From a virus, in the IMG/VR virus record IMGVR_UViG_3300035228_000496, positions 1 to 52,393 of that record: a stretch of DNA of 52,393 nucleotides; one strand, given 5' to 3'. This document shows, in pieces, positions 19,377 to 29,380 of the stretch (position 1 is the first letter of the stretch; the number at the start of each line of letters is the position of its first letter). Below the pieces are notes generated by a model. The model saw nothing but the letters and a program-made list of their open reading frames with translations. It ran no database searches and was not told the DNA's origin. The position numbers and the translations under genes are program-made.

Positions 19377-22300
19377 ATGCCACAAAAGACGAACCTCAAC
19401 GTAAATCCATATTATGATGATTTTGATAAGTTAGATAATTTCTATAAGGTACTGTTCAAACCTGGATATCCTGTTCAGGCAAGAGAACTTACTGGTCTTC
19501 AAACTATCTTGCAGAATCAGGTAGAATCCTTCGGAACACATGTGTTCAAAGAAGGTTCTATGGTAATTCCTGGTGGAATTACATGTGATAATGAATTCAC
19601 AACAATAAAAGTAAATCCGACACATCTTGGCATTGATGTATCGATTTATCTTGATGCGCTTGTTGCAGCGGATGGTGGGAAGGGAGCACAAGTAATTGGT
19701 GAAACTTCTGAGGTTGTAGGTAAAGTAAAAGGATATCTTCTTCCACCCGAACTTGATGTAGAAGAAGTTACTTTATTTGTAAAGTATAAAGATGCTGCTA
19801 ATGATTCATCAACAGTAGAATTCTTTGATGGTGAGGTTTTACGTTTAGAGGAAAATGTAACTTATGGTAATACTACACTTGTAATTGGTGATACCATTCT
19901 TACATTAACATCAACTAATGCAGCATCAACAGGATATGCTGTAGGTGTAGCAGAGGGTGTATATTTTATTAGAGGACACTTCGTAGATGTTCCTAATGCA
20001 CAAATTGTTCTTGATCCTTACGATAAGGAACCATCATTTAGAGTTGGATTTGATGTTGTTGAAGAAATTGTAAATGCAGATCAAGATGAAGATCTGAATG
20101 ATAATGCAAAAGGATTTACAAACTATGCTGCTCCTGGAGCAGATCGTTTAAAAATTAGCACTAAGTTAGCTAAGAAGCAACTTACTGATAATGATGATAC
20201 TAACTTTATTGAATTAGTTAGAATTGATGAAGGCAAGATTAGAAAAATTCAAAATGCTTCCCAGTACAATTTAATTAAAGATTACTTTGCAAAGAGAACC
20301 TTTGATGAGTCTGGAAATTATGCTGTAGAAAACTTCATTGTTGAAACTGAAGACTCTCTCAATGATGAAGTCGGTAATGGTGGTATCTTCAGAGAAGATG
20401 AAGTAACTGATGAAGGTAATACACCTGTTGAGACTAATCTAGCAGTAAAAGTTTCTGCAGGAACTGCATATGTCAGAGGATATGATGTAGATCTAGTTAG
20501 TGCAACTGTCCTCGATGTTAAAAAACCAAGAACAACAAAAAGAATTGAAAATTCAGTTGTCAACTTCAGTATGGGTGGACAACTGAGAGTTAATAACGTT
20601 GCAGGAACTCCATATTTAAATATTGGCGATACTGATGCAGGTGGTGCTGGATCTACCAATAATAATGTTGTTCAACTTTACTTTAATAGAAGAAACGAAG
20701 AAAGTACTAATAATATTACTGATGCCGCTACTGCAGGACTGGGAGTTCAGATTGGTGAAGCTAGGGTATATTGGTTTGGATTGACTGATGATAGTTATAA
20801 AGGTTCAGCAACTGAATTTGATTTATACCTGTATGACATTCAAACATTTACTAAATTAACTTTAGGAAATACATACAATCAAACTGATGTCCCACTTACC
20901 TCGTTTGTAAGAGGTTTATCTAGTGGTGCTACAGGATATCTTCATTCTTCAAGTAGTAATGAATATTTCCTCTCACAAACTGCAGGAAATTTCCTCGTTG
21001 GTGAGCAAGTAATTATTAATGACGAAGTTAAATTCCAAACTGGTATTCAGAATATTGAAGTTTATAGTGTAGAAGATATCCATTCAGTATTCCAAGATGT
21101 TTCATCTTTGAATGGTCGTGCAGGAACTCCAAACTTTGTTGCGGATGCAGTCCTGTATCCTAAGGATATGCCTCAGTTCTCTAAGACTGATCAATTAATC
21201 TTATCTGGATCGGGAGCTACTAAAACGGCAACGATTGCTGGAAGATTCTTTGCTGGTGTAACTGGCATCAAGATAGGAAGATATTTTAAATATCAGACTG
21301 GCAATAGTGCTCAACCAGTTTATGCATACGTATCTTCTATTGCAGCAGATGGTCTTTCTGTTAATCTTACAGTAGCACCACATGATATCACTGGTGTAAA
21401 TCATTCAACCCATGGTGCCAATACAGGACAGTTCACATTCAATGTAATGTGTGCAAGAATTAAGTCCAATGTATCTCCTGGTCTTTATTCACCATTACCT
21501 GTAAATAATATTGCATCAGTAGATCTTGGAACTTCTGACTTAACTATTACTAAGCAAGTACCTGTTTCGAGTTTTAGTGGAAATAAAATTGAATTAGATA
21601 TTGATGCTGCACTTGATGTCAATTCTGGCATTACAAGTGCATATTATGAAGCATTTGATGCAGAAAGATACAGTCTCACATATGCTGATGGTAGTATCGA
21701 ACCACTCACCTCCGATCAGTTCACATTGGGAAGTAATGGTGGAAGCATTATATTAAATGGATTGGGAACTCCTTCTGGTAGCAATGCAACTGTAAATGTA
21801 ACTCTTACTAAGAGATCACTTACAAGTAAGGGTAAAAGTTATATTAGAAGTGAACAGATTGCAATTACAAGAACTCAGAAAAAATCTGCACTAAATGGTC
21901 TTACTGCAAGTAAGTATTATGGATTAAGAATTGAAGATGCAGAGATATCATTAAATGTGCCTGATGTTGCAAATGTACGTGCAATCTTAGAATCTACAGA
22001 TGAAAATGCACCTGTTTTAGACAAGTTAGTCTTTGCTACAGGTCTCGCATTAGATCAAAATGCAATTGTCGGTGAAAAAATTGTAGGTCAAGAAGGTAGA
22101 GCAGTAGGACAAGTTGTTAGTAGAACTGCAACTGAGATTTTCTATATTTCTAGAAATACTAATAATTTCCGTATTGGTGAAACTGTCAAATTTAAAGACT
22201 CTGCTATTGAAGCAGTTGTCCAGAAAACTGTTAAAGGTAGTTATGTTGATCTTACTGCTAATTATAGATTAGATAGTGGAGATAGAAATGACTTTGTAGA

Positions 22301-25300
22301 CTATTCTAGAATCATTAGAAGACCTGCAAGTCCAACTCCAGATAAGCAATTGCTTGTAGTTTATGATTGTTATAAAATTAGTCCTGGAGACAATGGAGAT
22401 TTCTTCACAGTAAATTCATACTCTGCCGAAAGATATAAGAGTGATCTCCCTAATCTTCCAAGTGGATTGGGTGCATCAGATATAATTGATTTTAGACCAA
22501 GAGTATCTGCATTTGATTCTACAACTACATCCTCACCATTTGCGTTTTCATCTAGACAATATGAATCCACATACAGATATATCATCTCTCCAGATGAAGT
22601 AACACATGTAGGTTATAGTTATTACTTACCAAGAATTGACTTAGTTACCATCAATCGTCTTGGTGAAGTTGAAGTTGTTTCTGGAGAAGCGGCAGACGTA
22701 CCACAGGCACCAGTTCTTGCAGATGATGCAATGGAAATTGCTCAGATTTCCTACCCTGCATATCTTTACAATGCGGCAACAGAACCTAAGATCTTCCATA
22801 GAGATAATAGAAGATTCACGATGCGTGACATCGGAAAACTTGAGAATAGAATTGAGACATTAGAGGAATTAACAAGTCTCACTATGCTTGAGTTGAGTGC
22901 TAAAACAACTGAAATTACTGATGCTGAAGGATTCTCAAGATTTAAGAGTGGATTTGTAGTTTCAGATTTTAGAGATGATAGTATTTTAGATTCTGCACGC
23001 TCAACAGTTGATATTGATGCAGAAAATGCAACTGTTGTTCCACCAACAGATAACTGGTCTATTCATGCAGAATTAGCATTTGATCCAGGTATTGATGTAG
23101 AACAAGCAGATCTTACTCAAAACTTAAAACTTCAAGATCCCAACTGCCAAAAATCTGGTGATGTTATCACACTTAAGTATGATAATGTTGAGTTCTTAAA
23201 TCAACCCCATGCAACTAATGTAGAGAATGTAAATCCATTCAACGTTGTTGCATTTGTTGGTGGTGTCATATTAGATCCTCCTTCCGATAACTGGGTAAGA
23301 ACAATTTATATTGATGATCATAGAACAGAATCTACTGGCGCTAAATGGAAACATCAAGCAAAAGTTACTAAAAATACTGATAAAAAAGTAACTACTGAAA
23401 CTTATAAAAAAGGCGGTGGTAGAGGTGAGAAGAAAAAGAGATCTTATGTAACCACTACAATTACAACCAAGACTAAATTTAAGAGAAAACTCACTGGTCC
23501 TGCAAGAGAATTCAACTATGTTGAAAATGTAAAAGTCAGTGGTGAGGCAGATCCATGGATGCGTTCTAGAAACGTATATTTTGCTGCTAATGGTTTAAGA
23601 CCATATACTAAACACTATAAGTATCTTGATAGTCAACAAGTAGATATCTGTCCAAAGGTATGTGAAATTCAGATGCAATCAGGTACTTTTAAAGTATATG
23701 AACGTGCAATTATTTTAGATACTGACAATCGCAGAGTTGGTCATATTAGAATTCAAAGACCAAATCATAAGTTTGGTGATTTGAAAAGACCGGATATTGC
23801 TGCTGGATTAGGTTCACCTGCAGTTTATGTTGAAAAATATACTGTCGATCCTTATGATAGAAACAGACCAGCTCCTGGCGATAGTTACTCCCCAACATCA
23901 AAACTTATTAATTTTGGTGTAAGAGTTCTTGCTCTTAGGGAAAAAGATTATGGTTATGTTGAAAAAGGATTTAAAGTTGTAGGAAAAGAGTCTGGTGCTG
24001 TTGCTACAATCACTAGAGCAGAGTTAATTTCTGATAATTGGGGTGATATTATTGGAACATTCTACTTTAGAAATCCCAATAGTAAACCACAACCTGCTGT
24101 TAGGGTTAAATCGGGAACTAAAACTGTAAAAGTTACTGCACTGCCACCAAATACAATTGAACTTCCTGGTTCAACAGTATTTGCTTCTGAAGCGGTTGGA
24201 ACGTTTAGTGGTTCTGGAACAATTCTGACACAAGAAACAAGTAGGGTTTCTGTTAGAAATCCACCCAAACCTAAAAGGAAAAAAAGTACAATTCAAGTTG
24301 AGAAAAAAGTTACTCATAGAGACCCACTTGCACAATCGTTTACAGTTCCTGGTGCTGGCATTTTCTTAACTGCAGTTGACCTTTTCTTTGCAAGAAAAGA
24401 TCCTGGCGCTAAGATTTTTATTGAACTTAGAACCATGGAACTTGGCACTCCAACCGATAAATTGGTTGCAGATTGGTGTGAAGTAGCATTGAATCCTGCA
24501 GATATCAATGTTAATGAAGCAAATCCATTTGAACCTGTTGCGACTCGCGTTACTTTCCCTTCACCAGTATTCCTAGAAGGTGGTGATAGAGAATATGCTA
24601 TCGTTATCCTCTCTCCAGCATCTGATGGTTATGAGATGTGGACAGCAACTATGGGTAAGAAGACTGTCAGAACAACTACTCTTCCTGATGTTCAGAATGT
24701 CGTTGTTTCTAAACAATACATTGGTGGATCTCTCTTTAAGTCGCAGAATGGTACAATCTGGACACCAAGTCAATATCAAGACTTAACGTTTAAGATCTAC
24801 AAGGCAAAGTTTGTCAACTCAGGAACTGTTCTCTGGTATAACTCTGATGTTAGTGCTGATAAAAATACTGACAATGCACACGACTTAAATACCAATCCAA
24901 TTCAAGGACTTCCAAGAAAACTGAAGCTTCCTATTAGTAATGGTGGCAACTTGACAACTGCAGCATCAACTCTTGGTGCTAAGGTTGGTGAGAGTGCTAA
25001 TGAACCAAGTATTACTGGATTTGTTGAAAATATTGGTGGACCTGCTGCTACTATCAGTATTACAACTGGTGGTTCTGAATATCTTGCAAGTCAAACTAGC
25101 GCACTTACTACATGTGATCTTACCTCTCTTACAGGAAAGGGTACTGGTGGTCAGGTGACAATTGCAACTGACGCTAATGGTATTGTTACTGGTGTAACTC
25201 TTACTAACAATGGTTCTGGATATGTTGCTGGTGAATTGGTTGAGGTTGATACATCAACTATCGGAACCACTGATGCACATAAGAAAGGGCAAGGTGCTAA

Positions 25301-26831
25301 GTTTACAATCGATACAATTGGAACACCAGATTCTTACTATCTGAATGATGTTCAAGGTGAAAACTTTGCTGATACAACCTTACTTTATACAATCGCTGCA
25401 AATGGAACAAGAACCGCTGCTGGTACTAACGTAGCAGTAAACGGTAACTCAAGTCTAATTGATGACAGATTCAGTGGAAATGTGTTCAGTATTAAGCAAC
25501 AAGATCATGCACATCATGGTGGAAATAATAAAATTGAAATCCAAGATGTTGAACCTGATACTAAGAAAACAGAACTCACTGCAACATTTGGTACTACAGA
25601 TACTGTAGTTTCTGTTGCTAATACATTTGCATTCCAAACATTTGAAGGAATTTATACTACTGAAGGATATGCTCTTGTTAATAATGAGATTATTAAATAT
25701 ACAGATGTTACTGCTGGAGTATCTCCTGCTGGTACATTAACTATTAGTAATAGATCTATTGATGGAACAATCAAGATTACTCACAATGCTGCAGATTCAA
25801 TTCAAGCATATGAAGTTAATGGTGTATCTCTAACCAGAATCAATACATCTCACGATCTTCCAGGAACAAGTTATCGTAAAGATAACTCTGATATTGACAA
25901 CTACTTCTTAGAATTTGATAGAAGTTTACAGTCCCCAACAATCAGAAGTAGTGGATCTTCTATGTTGAACTTCACATCTGAGAAGGGATTTGGTGGAGAT
26001 ACTGTTGGAGTCTCCCAGAATTCTCAGTATAGTGTCCTTACACCAGAGTTTAATATTATTACACCAGGTAAGGGTACTATTGCAACTTTCAATGTTAGAA
26101 CAGTTTCTGGTACAAGTGCTGGTGGATCTGAAGTTTCATTCCAAGATATGGGTTACACACCTGCAGTCTTGCATAAACCAATTCATTTCGATTCTCCAAG
26201 AATGGTTGCATCTAGAGTTAATGAACTTGCTAGACTTAGCACACTTCCACGTAGTAAGTCTCTTACATTAAGAGTTGACATGGCGACTCAAAATGAGGAT
26301 CTTTCACCAATGATGGACACTGCTAATGCAGAATTTGTATGTAGTAGATTTAAGTCCAATGCCCCAATTGACGATTATGTGTCCGACGCTAGATCCAATA
26401 ATCTGACAGGTGATCCCCATGGTTCAGTTCTTGTAACCAGATTTGTTTCTCTTGCACAACCTGCAACAAGTCTCAAATTATTCATTGCAGCACATCGTTC
26501 TGATGATGCAGACTTTAGGGTCTTCTATCAATTAAAGAGAGTTGATTCTGGAGAAATTGATCAGAAGTTCATTCCGTTCCCAGGATATGATAATTTGATT
26601 GATAGTGATGGTGATGGATATGGAGATCGTGTTATTGATCCCAATAAGAATACTGGAAGAGCAGATGCATTTGTTCCTGCAAATGGACTAGGGGATGACT
26701 TCGCAGAATATCAATTCAGCGTTGATAATCTAGAAGAATTCCAAGCATTTGCAATTAAGGTTGTTATGTCTTCCAAGAATGAATCCATGCCAGTTAAACT
26801 GAAGGACTTTAGAGCAATTGCATTAGCATGA
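19377..26831 (+). CDS. DUF4815-like giant virion structural protein
   Basis: 2484 residues. The opening KTNLNVNPYYDDFDKLDNFY, then FKPGYPVQARELTGLQTILQ, is the signature of the cyanophage structural family I know as DUF4815. Later parts: a Lys/Gly-rich patch (about residue 1345, KKGGGRGEKKKRS), a conserved RDPLAQSFTVPGAG segment (about 1649) starting a beta-sandwich-like stretch, GxGY-type repeats (about 1894-1950), and a GF..EG.......NEIIKYT module (about 2085). A DSDGDGYGD loop at 2409-2417 resembles calcium-binding DxDxDG repeats. It probably forms a peripheral baseplate or fibre-base structure; no T4 counterpart is evident. Three bases separate it from gp8, and the next gene overlaps its stop (ATGATGA). 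Confidence 0.8.
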   Translation: MPQKTNLNVNPYYDDFDKLDNFYKVLFKPGYPVQARELTGLQTILQNQVESFGTHVFKEGSMVIPGGITCDNEFTTIKVNPTHLGIDVSIYLDALVAADGGKGAQVIGETSEVVGKVKGYLLPPELDVEEVTLFVKYKDAANDSSTVEFFDGEVLRLEENVTYGNTTLVIGDTILTLTSTNAASTGYAVGVAEGVYFIRGHFVDVPNAQIVLDPYDKEPSFRVGFDVVEEIVNADQDEDLNDNAKGFTNYAAPGADRLKISTKLAKKQLTDNDDTNFIELVRIDEGKIRKIQNASQYNLIKDYFAKRTFDESGNYAVENFIVETEDSLNDEVGNGGIFREDEVTDEGNTPVETNLAVKVSAGTAYVRGYDVDLVSATVLDVKKPRTTKRIENSVVNFSMGGQLRVNNVAGTPYLNIGDTDAGGAGSTNNNVVQLYFNRRNEESTNNITDAATAGLGVQIGEARVYWFGLTDDSYKGSATEFDLYLYDIQTFTKLTLGNTYNQTDVPLTSFVRGLSSGATGYLHSSSSNEYFLSQTAGNFLVGEQVIINDEVKFQTGIQNIEVYSVEDIHSVFQDVSSLNGRAGTPNFVADAVLYPKDMPQFSKTDQLILSGSGATKTATIAGRFFAGVTGIKIGRYFKYQTGNSAQPVYAYVSSIAADGLSVNLTVAPHDITGVNHSTHGANTGQFTFNVMCARIKSNVSPGLYSPLPVNNIASVDLGTSDLTITKQVPVSSFSGNKIELDIDAALDVNSGITSAYYEAFDAERYSLTYADGSIEPLTSDQFTLGSNGGSIILNGLGTPSGSNATVNVTLTKRSLTSKGKSYIRSEQIAITRTQKKSALNGLTASKYYGLRIEDAEISLNVPDVANVRAILESTDENAPVLDKLVFATGLALDQNAIVGEKIVGQEGRAVGQVVSRTATEIFYISRNTNNFRIGETVKFKDSAIEAVVQKTVKGSYVDLTANYRLDSGDRNDFVDYSRIIRRPASPTPDKQLLVVYDCYKISPGDNGDFFTVNSYSAERYKSDLPNLPSGLGASDIIDFRPRVSAFDSTTTSSPFAFSSRQYESTYRYIISPDEVTHVGYSYYLPRIDLVTINRLGEVEVVSGEAADVPQAPVLADDAMEIAQISYPAYLYNAATEPKIFHRDNRRFTMRDIGKLENRIETLEELTSLTMLELSAKTTEITDAEGFSRFKSGFVVSDFRDDSILDSARSTVDIDAENATVVPPTDNWSIHAELAFDPGIDVEQADLTQNLKLQDPNCQKSGDVITLKYDNVEFLNQPHATNVENVNPFNVVAFVGGVILDPPSDNWVRTIYIDDHRTESTGAKWKHQAKVTKNTDKKVTTETYKKGGGRGEKKKRSYVTTTITTKTKFKRKLTGPAREFNYVENVKVSGEADPWMRSRNVYFAANGLRPYTKHYKYLDSQQVDICPKVCEIQMQSGTFKVYERAIILDTDNRRVGHIRIQRPNHKFGDLKRPDIAAGLGSPAVYVEKYTVDPYDRNRPAPGDSYSPTSKLINFGVRVLALREKDYGYVEKGFKVVGKESGAVATITRAELISDNWGDIIGTFYFRNPNSKPQPAVRVKSGTKTVKVTALPPNTIELPGSTVFASEAVGTFSGSGTILTQETSRVSVRNPPKPKRKKSTIQVEKKVTHRDPLAQSFTVPGAGIFLTAVDLFFARKDPGAKIFIELRTMELGTPTDKLVADWCEVALNPADINVNEANPFEPVATRVTFPSPVFLEGGDREYAIVILSPASDGYEMWTATMGKKTVRTTTLPDVQNVVVSKQYIGGSLFKSQNGTIWTPSQYQDLTFKIYKAKFVNSGTVLWYNSDVSADKNTDNAHDLNTNPIQGLPRKLKLPISNGGNLTTAASTLGAKVGESANEPSITGFVENIGGPAATISITTGGSEYLASQTSALTTCDLTSLTGKGTGGQVTIATDANGIVTGVTLTNNGSGYVAGELVEVDTSTIGTTDAHKKGQGAKFTIDTIGTPDSYYLNDVQGENFADTTLLYTIAANGTRTAAGTNVAVNGNSSLIDDRFSGNVFSIKQQDHAHHGGNNKIEIQDVEPDTKKTELTATFGTTDTVVSVANTFAFQTFEGIYTTEGYALVNNEIIKYTDVTAGVSPAGTLTISNRSIDGTIKITHNAADSIQAYEVNGVSLTRINTSHDLPGTSYRKDNSDIDNYFLEFDRSLQSPTIRSSGSSMLNFTSEKGFGGDTVGVSQNSQYSVLTPEFNIITPGKGTIATFNVRTVSGTSAGGSEVSFQDMGYTPAVLHKPIHFDSPRMVASRVNELARLSTLPRSKSLTLRVDMATQNEDLSPMMDTANAEFVCSRFKSNAPIDDYVSDARSNNLTGDPHGSVLVTRFVSLAQPATSLKLFIAAHRSDDADFRVFYQLKRVDSGEIDQKFIPFPGYDNLIDSDGDGYGDRVIDPNKNTGRADAFVPANGLGDDFAEYQFSVDNLEEFQAFAIKVVMSSKNESMPVKLKDFRAIALA

Positions 26832-27055
26832 TGAAAGAAGATTTGGATGATGATTTAATTAGGGTTGAAGGTGAACAACATCTTTACAGAGATCGTGAAA
26901 CCGGTGCTATCCTTAATACGGATAATTCCGGTTATAATCAATATGTTAAAATGAGAAAAGGAAGACAGACACAGAAGGACGAATTAGATACACTCAAAAA
27001 GGATATTGAAGAGATTAAGTCTTTACTCAAGGAGATTACTAATGGACCCAGATGA
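26828..27055 (+). CDS. Small conserved coiled-coil protein
   Basis: 75 residues with ATG overlapping the upstream stop by four bases (a second ATG follows directly). The N-terminal half has HLYRDRETGAILNTDNSGYN, a pattern I recall in short cyanophage proteins next to the DUF4815-like gene. The C-terminal half (about 45-72) is a heptad-like helix, KDELDTLKKDIEEIKSLLKE. Function unknown; a chaperone or small virion adaptor for the giant protein is possible from translational coupling. Confidence 0.7.
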   Translation: MMKEDLDDDLIRVEGEQHLYRDRETGAILNTDNSGYNQYVKMRKGRQTQKDELDTLKKDIEEIKSLLKEITNGPR

Positions 27056-27212
27056 AATTACTTTAGAAAAACTTTCTAAAAGTTTTGAATATACAAAACT
27101 AGCAAGAGAAATTGATTCTTGCGATGATAGAGATATGCTAAAAAATATTGCAAAGTCATATGTCAAGCTTTATTTGAAGCAGCAGGAGGTAGTGGGGCGA
27201 TTAGGAATATAA
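27042..27212 (+). CDS. Small conserved helical protein
   Basis: 56 residues starting MDPDEITLEKLSKSFEYTKL, with CDDRDMLKNIAKSYVKLYL later. I chose ATG 27042 over an upstream in-frame alternative at 27006. An AAGGAG ribosome site (27029-27034) sits 7 bases before it, and the remembered cyanophage homologs start MDPDEIT. It overlaps the previous gene by 14 bases. The product is mainly helical, of unknown function. Its TAA stop is part of the next late promoter element. Confidence 0.75.
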   Translation: MDPDEITLEKLSKSFEYTKLAREIDSCDDRDMLKNIAKSYVKLYLKQQEVVGRLGI

Positions 27213-27215
27213 ATA
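27208..27215 (+). promoter_or_regulatory. Late promoter element TATAAATA
   Basis: Exact TATAAATA, formed in part by the last codon and stop of the preceding gene (ATA TAA), 28 bases before the ATG at 27244. Confidence 0.75.
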
Positions 27216-27243
27216 ATTCCTAGATCCTGAAACTCTATAGTAA

Positions 27244-27471
27244 ATGGCTGATATTAAGGTCAGGGTAGGGCAAACACCTGCAGTAAAAGTAATATCTTCT
27301 CTTGCTGGTGCCCAGGGTTTATCCTTGGCTGAACTTAGCGATGTTAGTGCTCAAAACTTATCAAATGGCATGGTGCTGGTTTATAACAGTGCTATCCAAA
27401 AGTGGGAAGCAACGTTGACTCTTACACCAGGCGCAACACAGAATTTAGACATCAACGGAGGAAATTTCTGA
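27244..27471 (+). CDS. Small probable virion protein
   Basis: 75 residues starting MADIKVRVGQTPAVKVISSL, with a central SLAELSDVSAQNLSNGMVLV. The LsDVs...l.nG.vLvYns...kW pattern occurs in phage fibre and structural proteins as a short trimerising beta element. It lies one base before a fibre-like gene, so an accessory role in the same structure is plausible. No firm family assignment. Confidence 0.6.
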   Translation: MADIKVRVGQTPAVKVISSLAGAQGLSLAELSDVSAQNLSNGMVLVYNSAIQKWEATLTLTPGATQNLDINGGNF

Positions 27472-27472
27472 C

Positions 27473-29185
27473 ATGGCAAGTATTATCAGGATCAAAAGAT
27501 CCTCAGGTACTAGTAAACCATCTGCTTTACAATGGGGAGAATATGGTTATGTAACCGGTATTGGTAGTTACGGAGGACCCAATCAATATAAAGATAGGAT
27601 CTTCCTAGGAGATGATGGCACAAATGCCAATCCTATTGGTGGATTCTTCTATACCTCCATGATGGAGCACGCTGCAGGTGCTATTGCAGGACAAGTAAAT
27701 GCCAACACTAGAAACCAAGATAGGGGTGTTGTTGCTGTTCTTGCTCCACAAACTAACAGCGGTCTTTCTGGTGCCGAATCACTAAAGGTTGACCAATGGA
27801 ACGTCGATAATATTAGAATCGATGGAAATGTAATTTCATCAACCGACACTGATGGCGACATCATGTTGGATCCTAATGGTTCTGGTGAGATACACATTCC
27901 AGATGATACCTTCCTGTCATTCGGTAATGACAAGGATGCTAAGTTTGAATATGATGAAGATGGCACAAACCAGTTAAACTATACTGGTGCTGATCTTCGT
28001 ATTAATGTCACTACACAATCACTCACTAAAGATGAAGGTGCCCTGATTGTTGAAGGTGGTGTTGGTATTGAGAAGAATCTCAATGTTGGTGGAGATTATA
28101 TTGTTGATGGTGCTTCTCAACTTGGCGATATCAAGATTGAGAATAATGTCATCTCAACTCTTCCAGGTACATCAGATATTATGTATCTGGATCCATATCC
28201 AGATGGTCTGAGCAACGAAGGTACTGTAATTATTAAGGGTGATCTTCAAGTTGATGGTACAACTACTACCATTAACTCAACTTCTAAGACTTTAAACGAT
28301 CCAATCTTTCATATTGGTGATGTAACCAGCACTAGAACAGTGATGGCAGAGCACACCAGTGGAACTAATGTAATTACTTTAGATTCTATTGTTGGCATCA
28401 ACACGGGTGATGTTATTGCTCATGCAAACATCCCTAACAGCACAACAGTCAGTTCTTATAACACTGGTACTAAGGTTGTTACTCTGTCAGCAAGTAGTAC
28501 TGCTGGTATTTCAACAACATCACAAGTAACAGTTACCCACGGATACGACAGCAATACTGATAGAGGTATTTCGTTCGCATTCAATAGTGGTACTGGTGTT
28601 GCCGATAATAAGACTGGTTTCTTCGGCATGGATGATAGTTCCATCGCTAATAGTGCAGCTGACGCTGACAATCATGGAACTCACGCAGATGATAGCAGAA
28701 GATGGACTTATGTTCCAGATGCTGGTATTGCCAATAGTGTTGTTGCAGGAACGAAAGGATTCCTTGATATTAAAGGTATCTACTACCAATCTGGCGATTA
28801 TGCTACTGGTGGTGTTGTTTACTTTGATGATACTGGTCTCCAGAGATCTACAAATGCTGTTGCATCTCCTGTAGTTACATCTAAGCAGGTCTTAACTGCA
28901 ATCACTAAAAATACTCTTGCATTAACTGTAGCAATTACTGCTTCTGTAGGTGATATTATTAGACAGGACACAACTGGTGCATATGGTGTTGTTGAAACTG
29001 GTGTTTCTGGTGCAACAACAGTTAATTTAATTGGTGTTGAAGGAACATTCAATACCAGTGCTAACTTAAGGAAAGAAGGTTCCTCAGGTTCTATTGCAAA
29101 TCTTGCTTCAGTTCCCAATACGGTTAGCGTAATATATACTAACAAACCCCAATGGACTTCAACACTTGATGGGGGCACATTCTAA
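27473..29185 (+). CDS. Fibre-like virion structural protein
   Basis: 570 residues. The start MASIIRIKRSSGTSKPSALQ with WGEYGYV matches a head domain of many phage fibres (IkRSs.tg..Ps.L..GE..y). Residues ~100-160 contain VDNIRIDGNVISSTDTDG then DIMLDPNGSGEI, a beta-helix-like repeat common in cyanophage fibres. A repeat like GGVGIEKNLNVGGDYIVDGA follows at about 200. The C-terminal half is Thr/Gly/Ser rich, ending PQWTSTLDGGTF. Trimeric fibre or spike on the baseplate is the likely role. Receptor specificity cannot be read from sequence. Confidence 0.7.
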   Translation: MASIIRIKRSSGTSKPSALQWGEYGYVTGIGSYGGPNQYKDRIFLGDDGTNANPIGGFFYTSMMEHAAGAIAGQVNANTRNQDRGVVAVLAPQTNSGLSGAESLKVDQWNVDNIRIDGNVISSTDTDGDIMLDPNGSGEIHIPDDTFLSFGNDKDAKFEYDEDGTNQLNYTGADLRINVTTQSLTKDEGALIVEGGVGIEKNLNVGGDYIVDGASQLGDIKIENNVISTLPGTSDIMYLDPYPDGLSNEGTVIIKGDLQVDGTTTTINSTSKTLNDPIFHIGDVTSTRTVMAEHTSGTNVITLDSIVGINTGDVIAHANIPNSTTVSSYNTGTKVVTLSASSTAGISTTSQVTVTHGYDSNTDRGISFAFNSGTGVADNKTGFFGMDDSSIANSAADADNHGTHADDSRRWTYVPDAGIANSVVAGTKGFLDIKGIYYQSGDYATGGVVYFDDTGLQRSTNAVASPVVTSKQVLTAITKNTLALTVAITASVGDIIRQDTTGAYGVVETGVSGATTVNLIGVEGTFNTSANLRKEGSSGSIANLASVPNTVSVIYTNKPQWTSTLDGGTF

Positions 29186-29193
29186 GGTAACTA

Positions 29194-29379
29194 ATGGAAA
29201 ATCAAAGTGAAGTGGATGTTAATCTTCTGATTAAAATATACAATTCCAAATTAGCAGCAATATCAAATCAAAATGTTCTTCTTGAGGCAAAGTTAGCAAC
29301 TATGTCTCAAGATTTTAAAGAACAAATGGATGCACTACTTGAAGAAAACGCGGATCTTAAGGCACAATTAGAAGGTTAA
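29194..29379 (+). CDS. Short coiled-coil protein
   Basis: 61 residues, almost entirely a predicted helix with Leu/Ile heptads (LLEAKLATMSQDFKEQMDAL, then LEENADLKAQLEG). It ends one base before gp13. Short coiled-coil genes at this spot recur in cyanophages in my memory, but the function is unknown. An assembly aid for the fibre or neck is inference from position. Confidence 0.65.
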   Translation: MENQSEVDVNLLIKIYNSKLAAISNQNVLLEAKLATMSQDFKEQMDALLEENADLKAQLEG

Positions 29380-29380
29380 T

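Noticed and set aside
27006-27041. Upstream start for the small gene ending at 27212
   Set aside because: It lacks a ribosome site, and the alternative at 27042 has AAGGAG and a family-like N-terminus.
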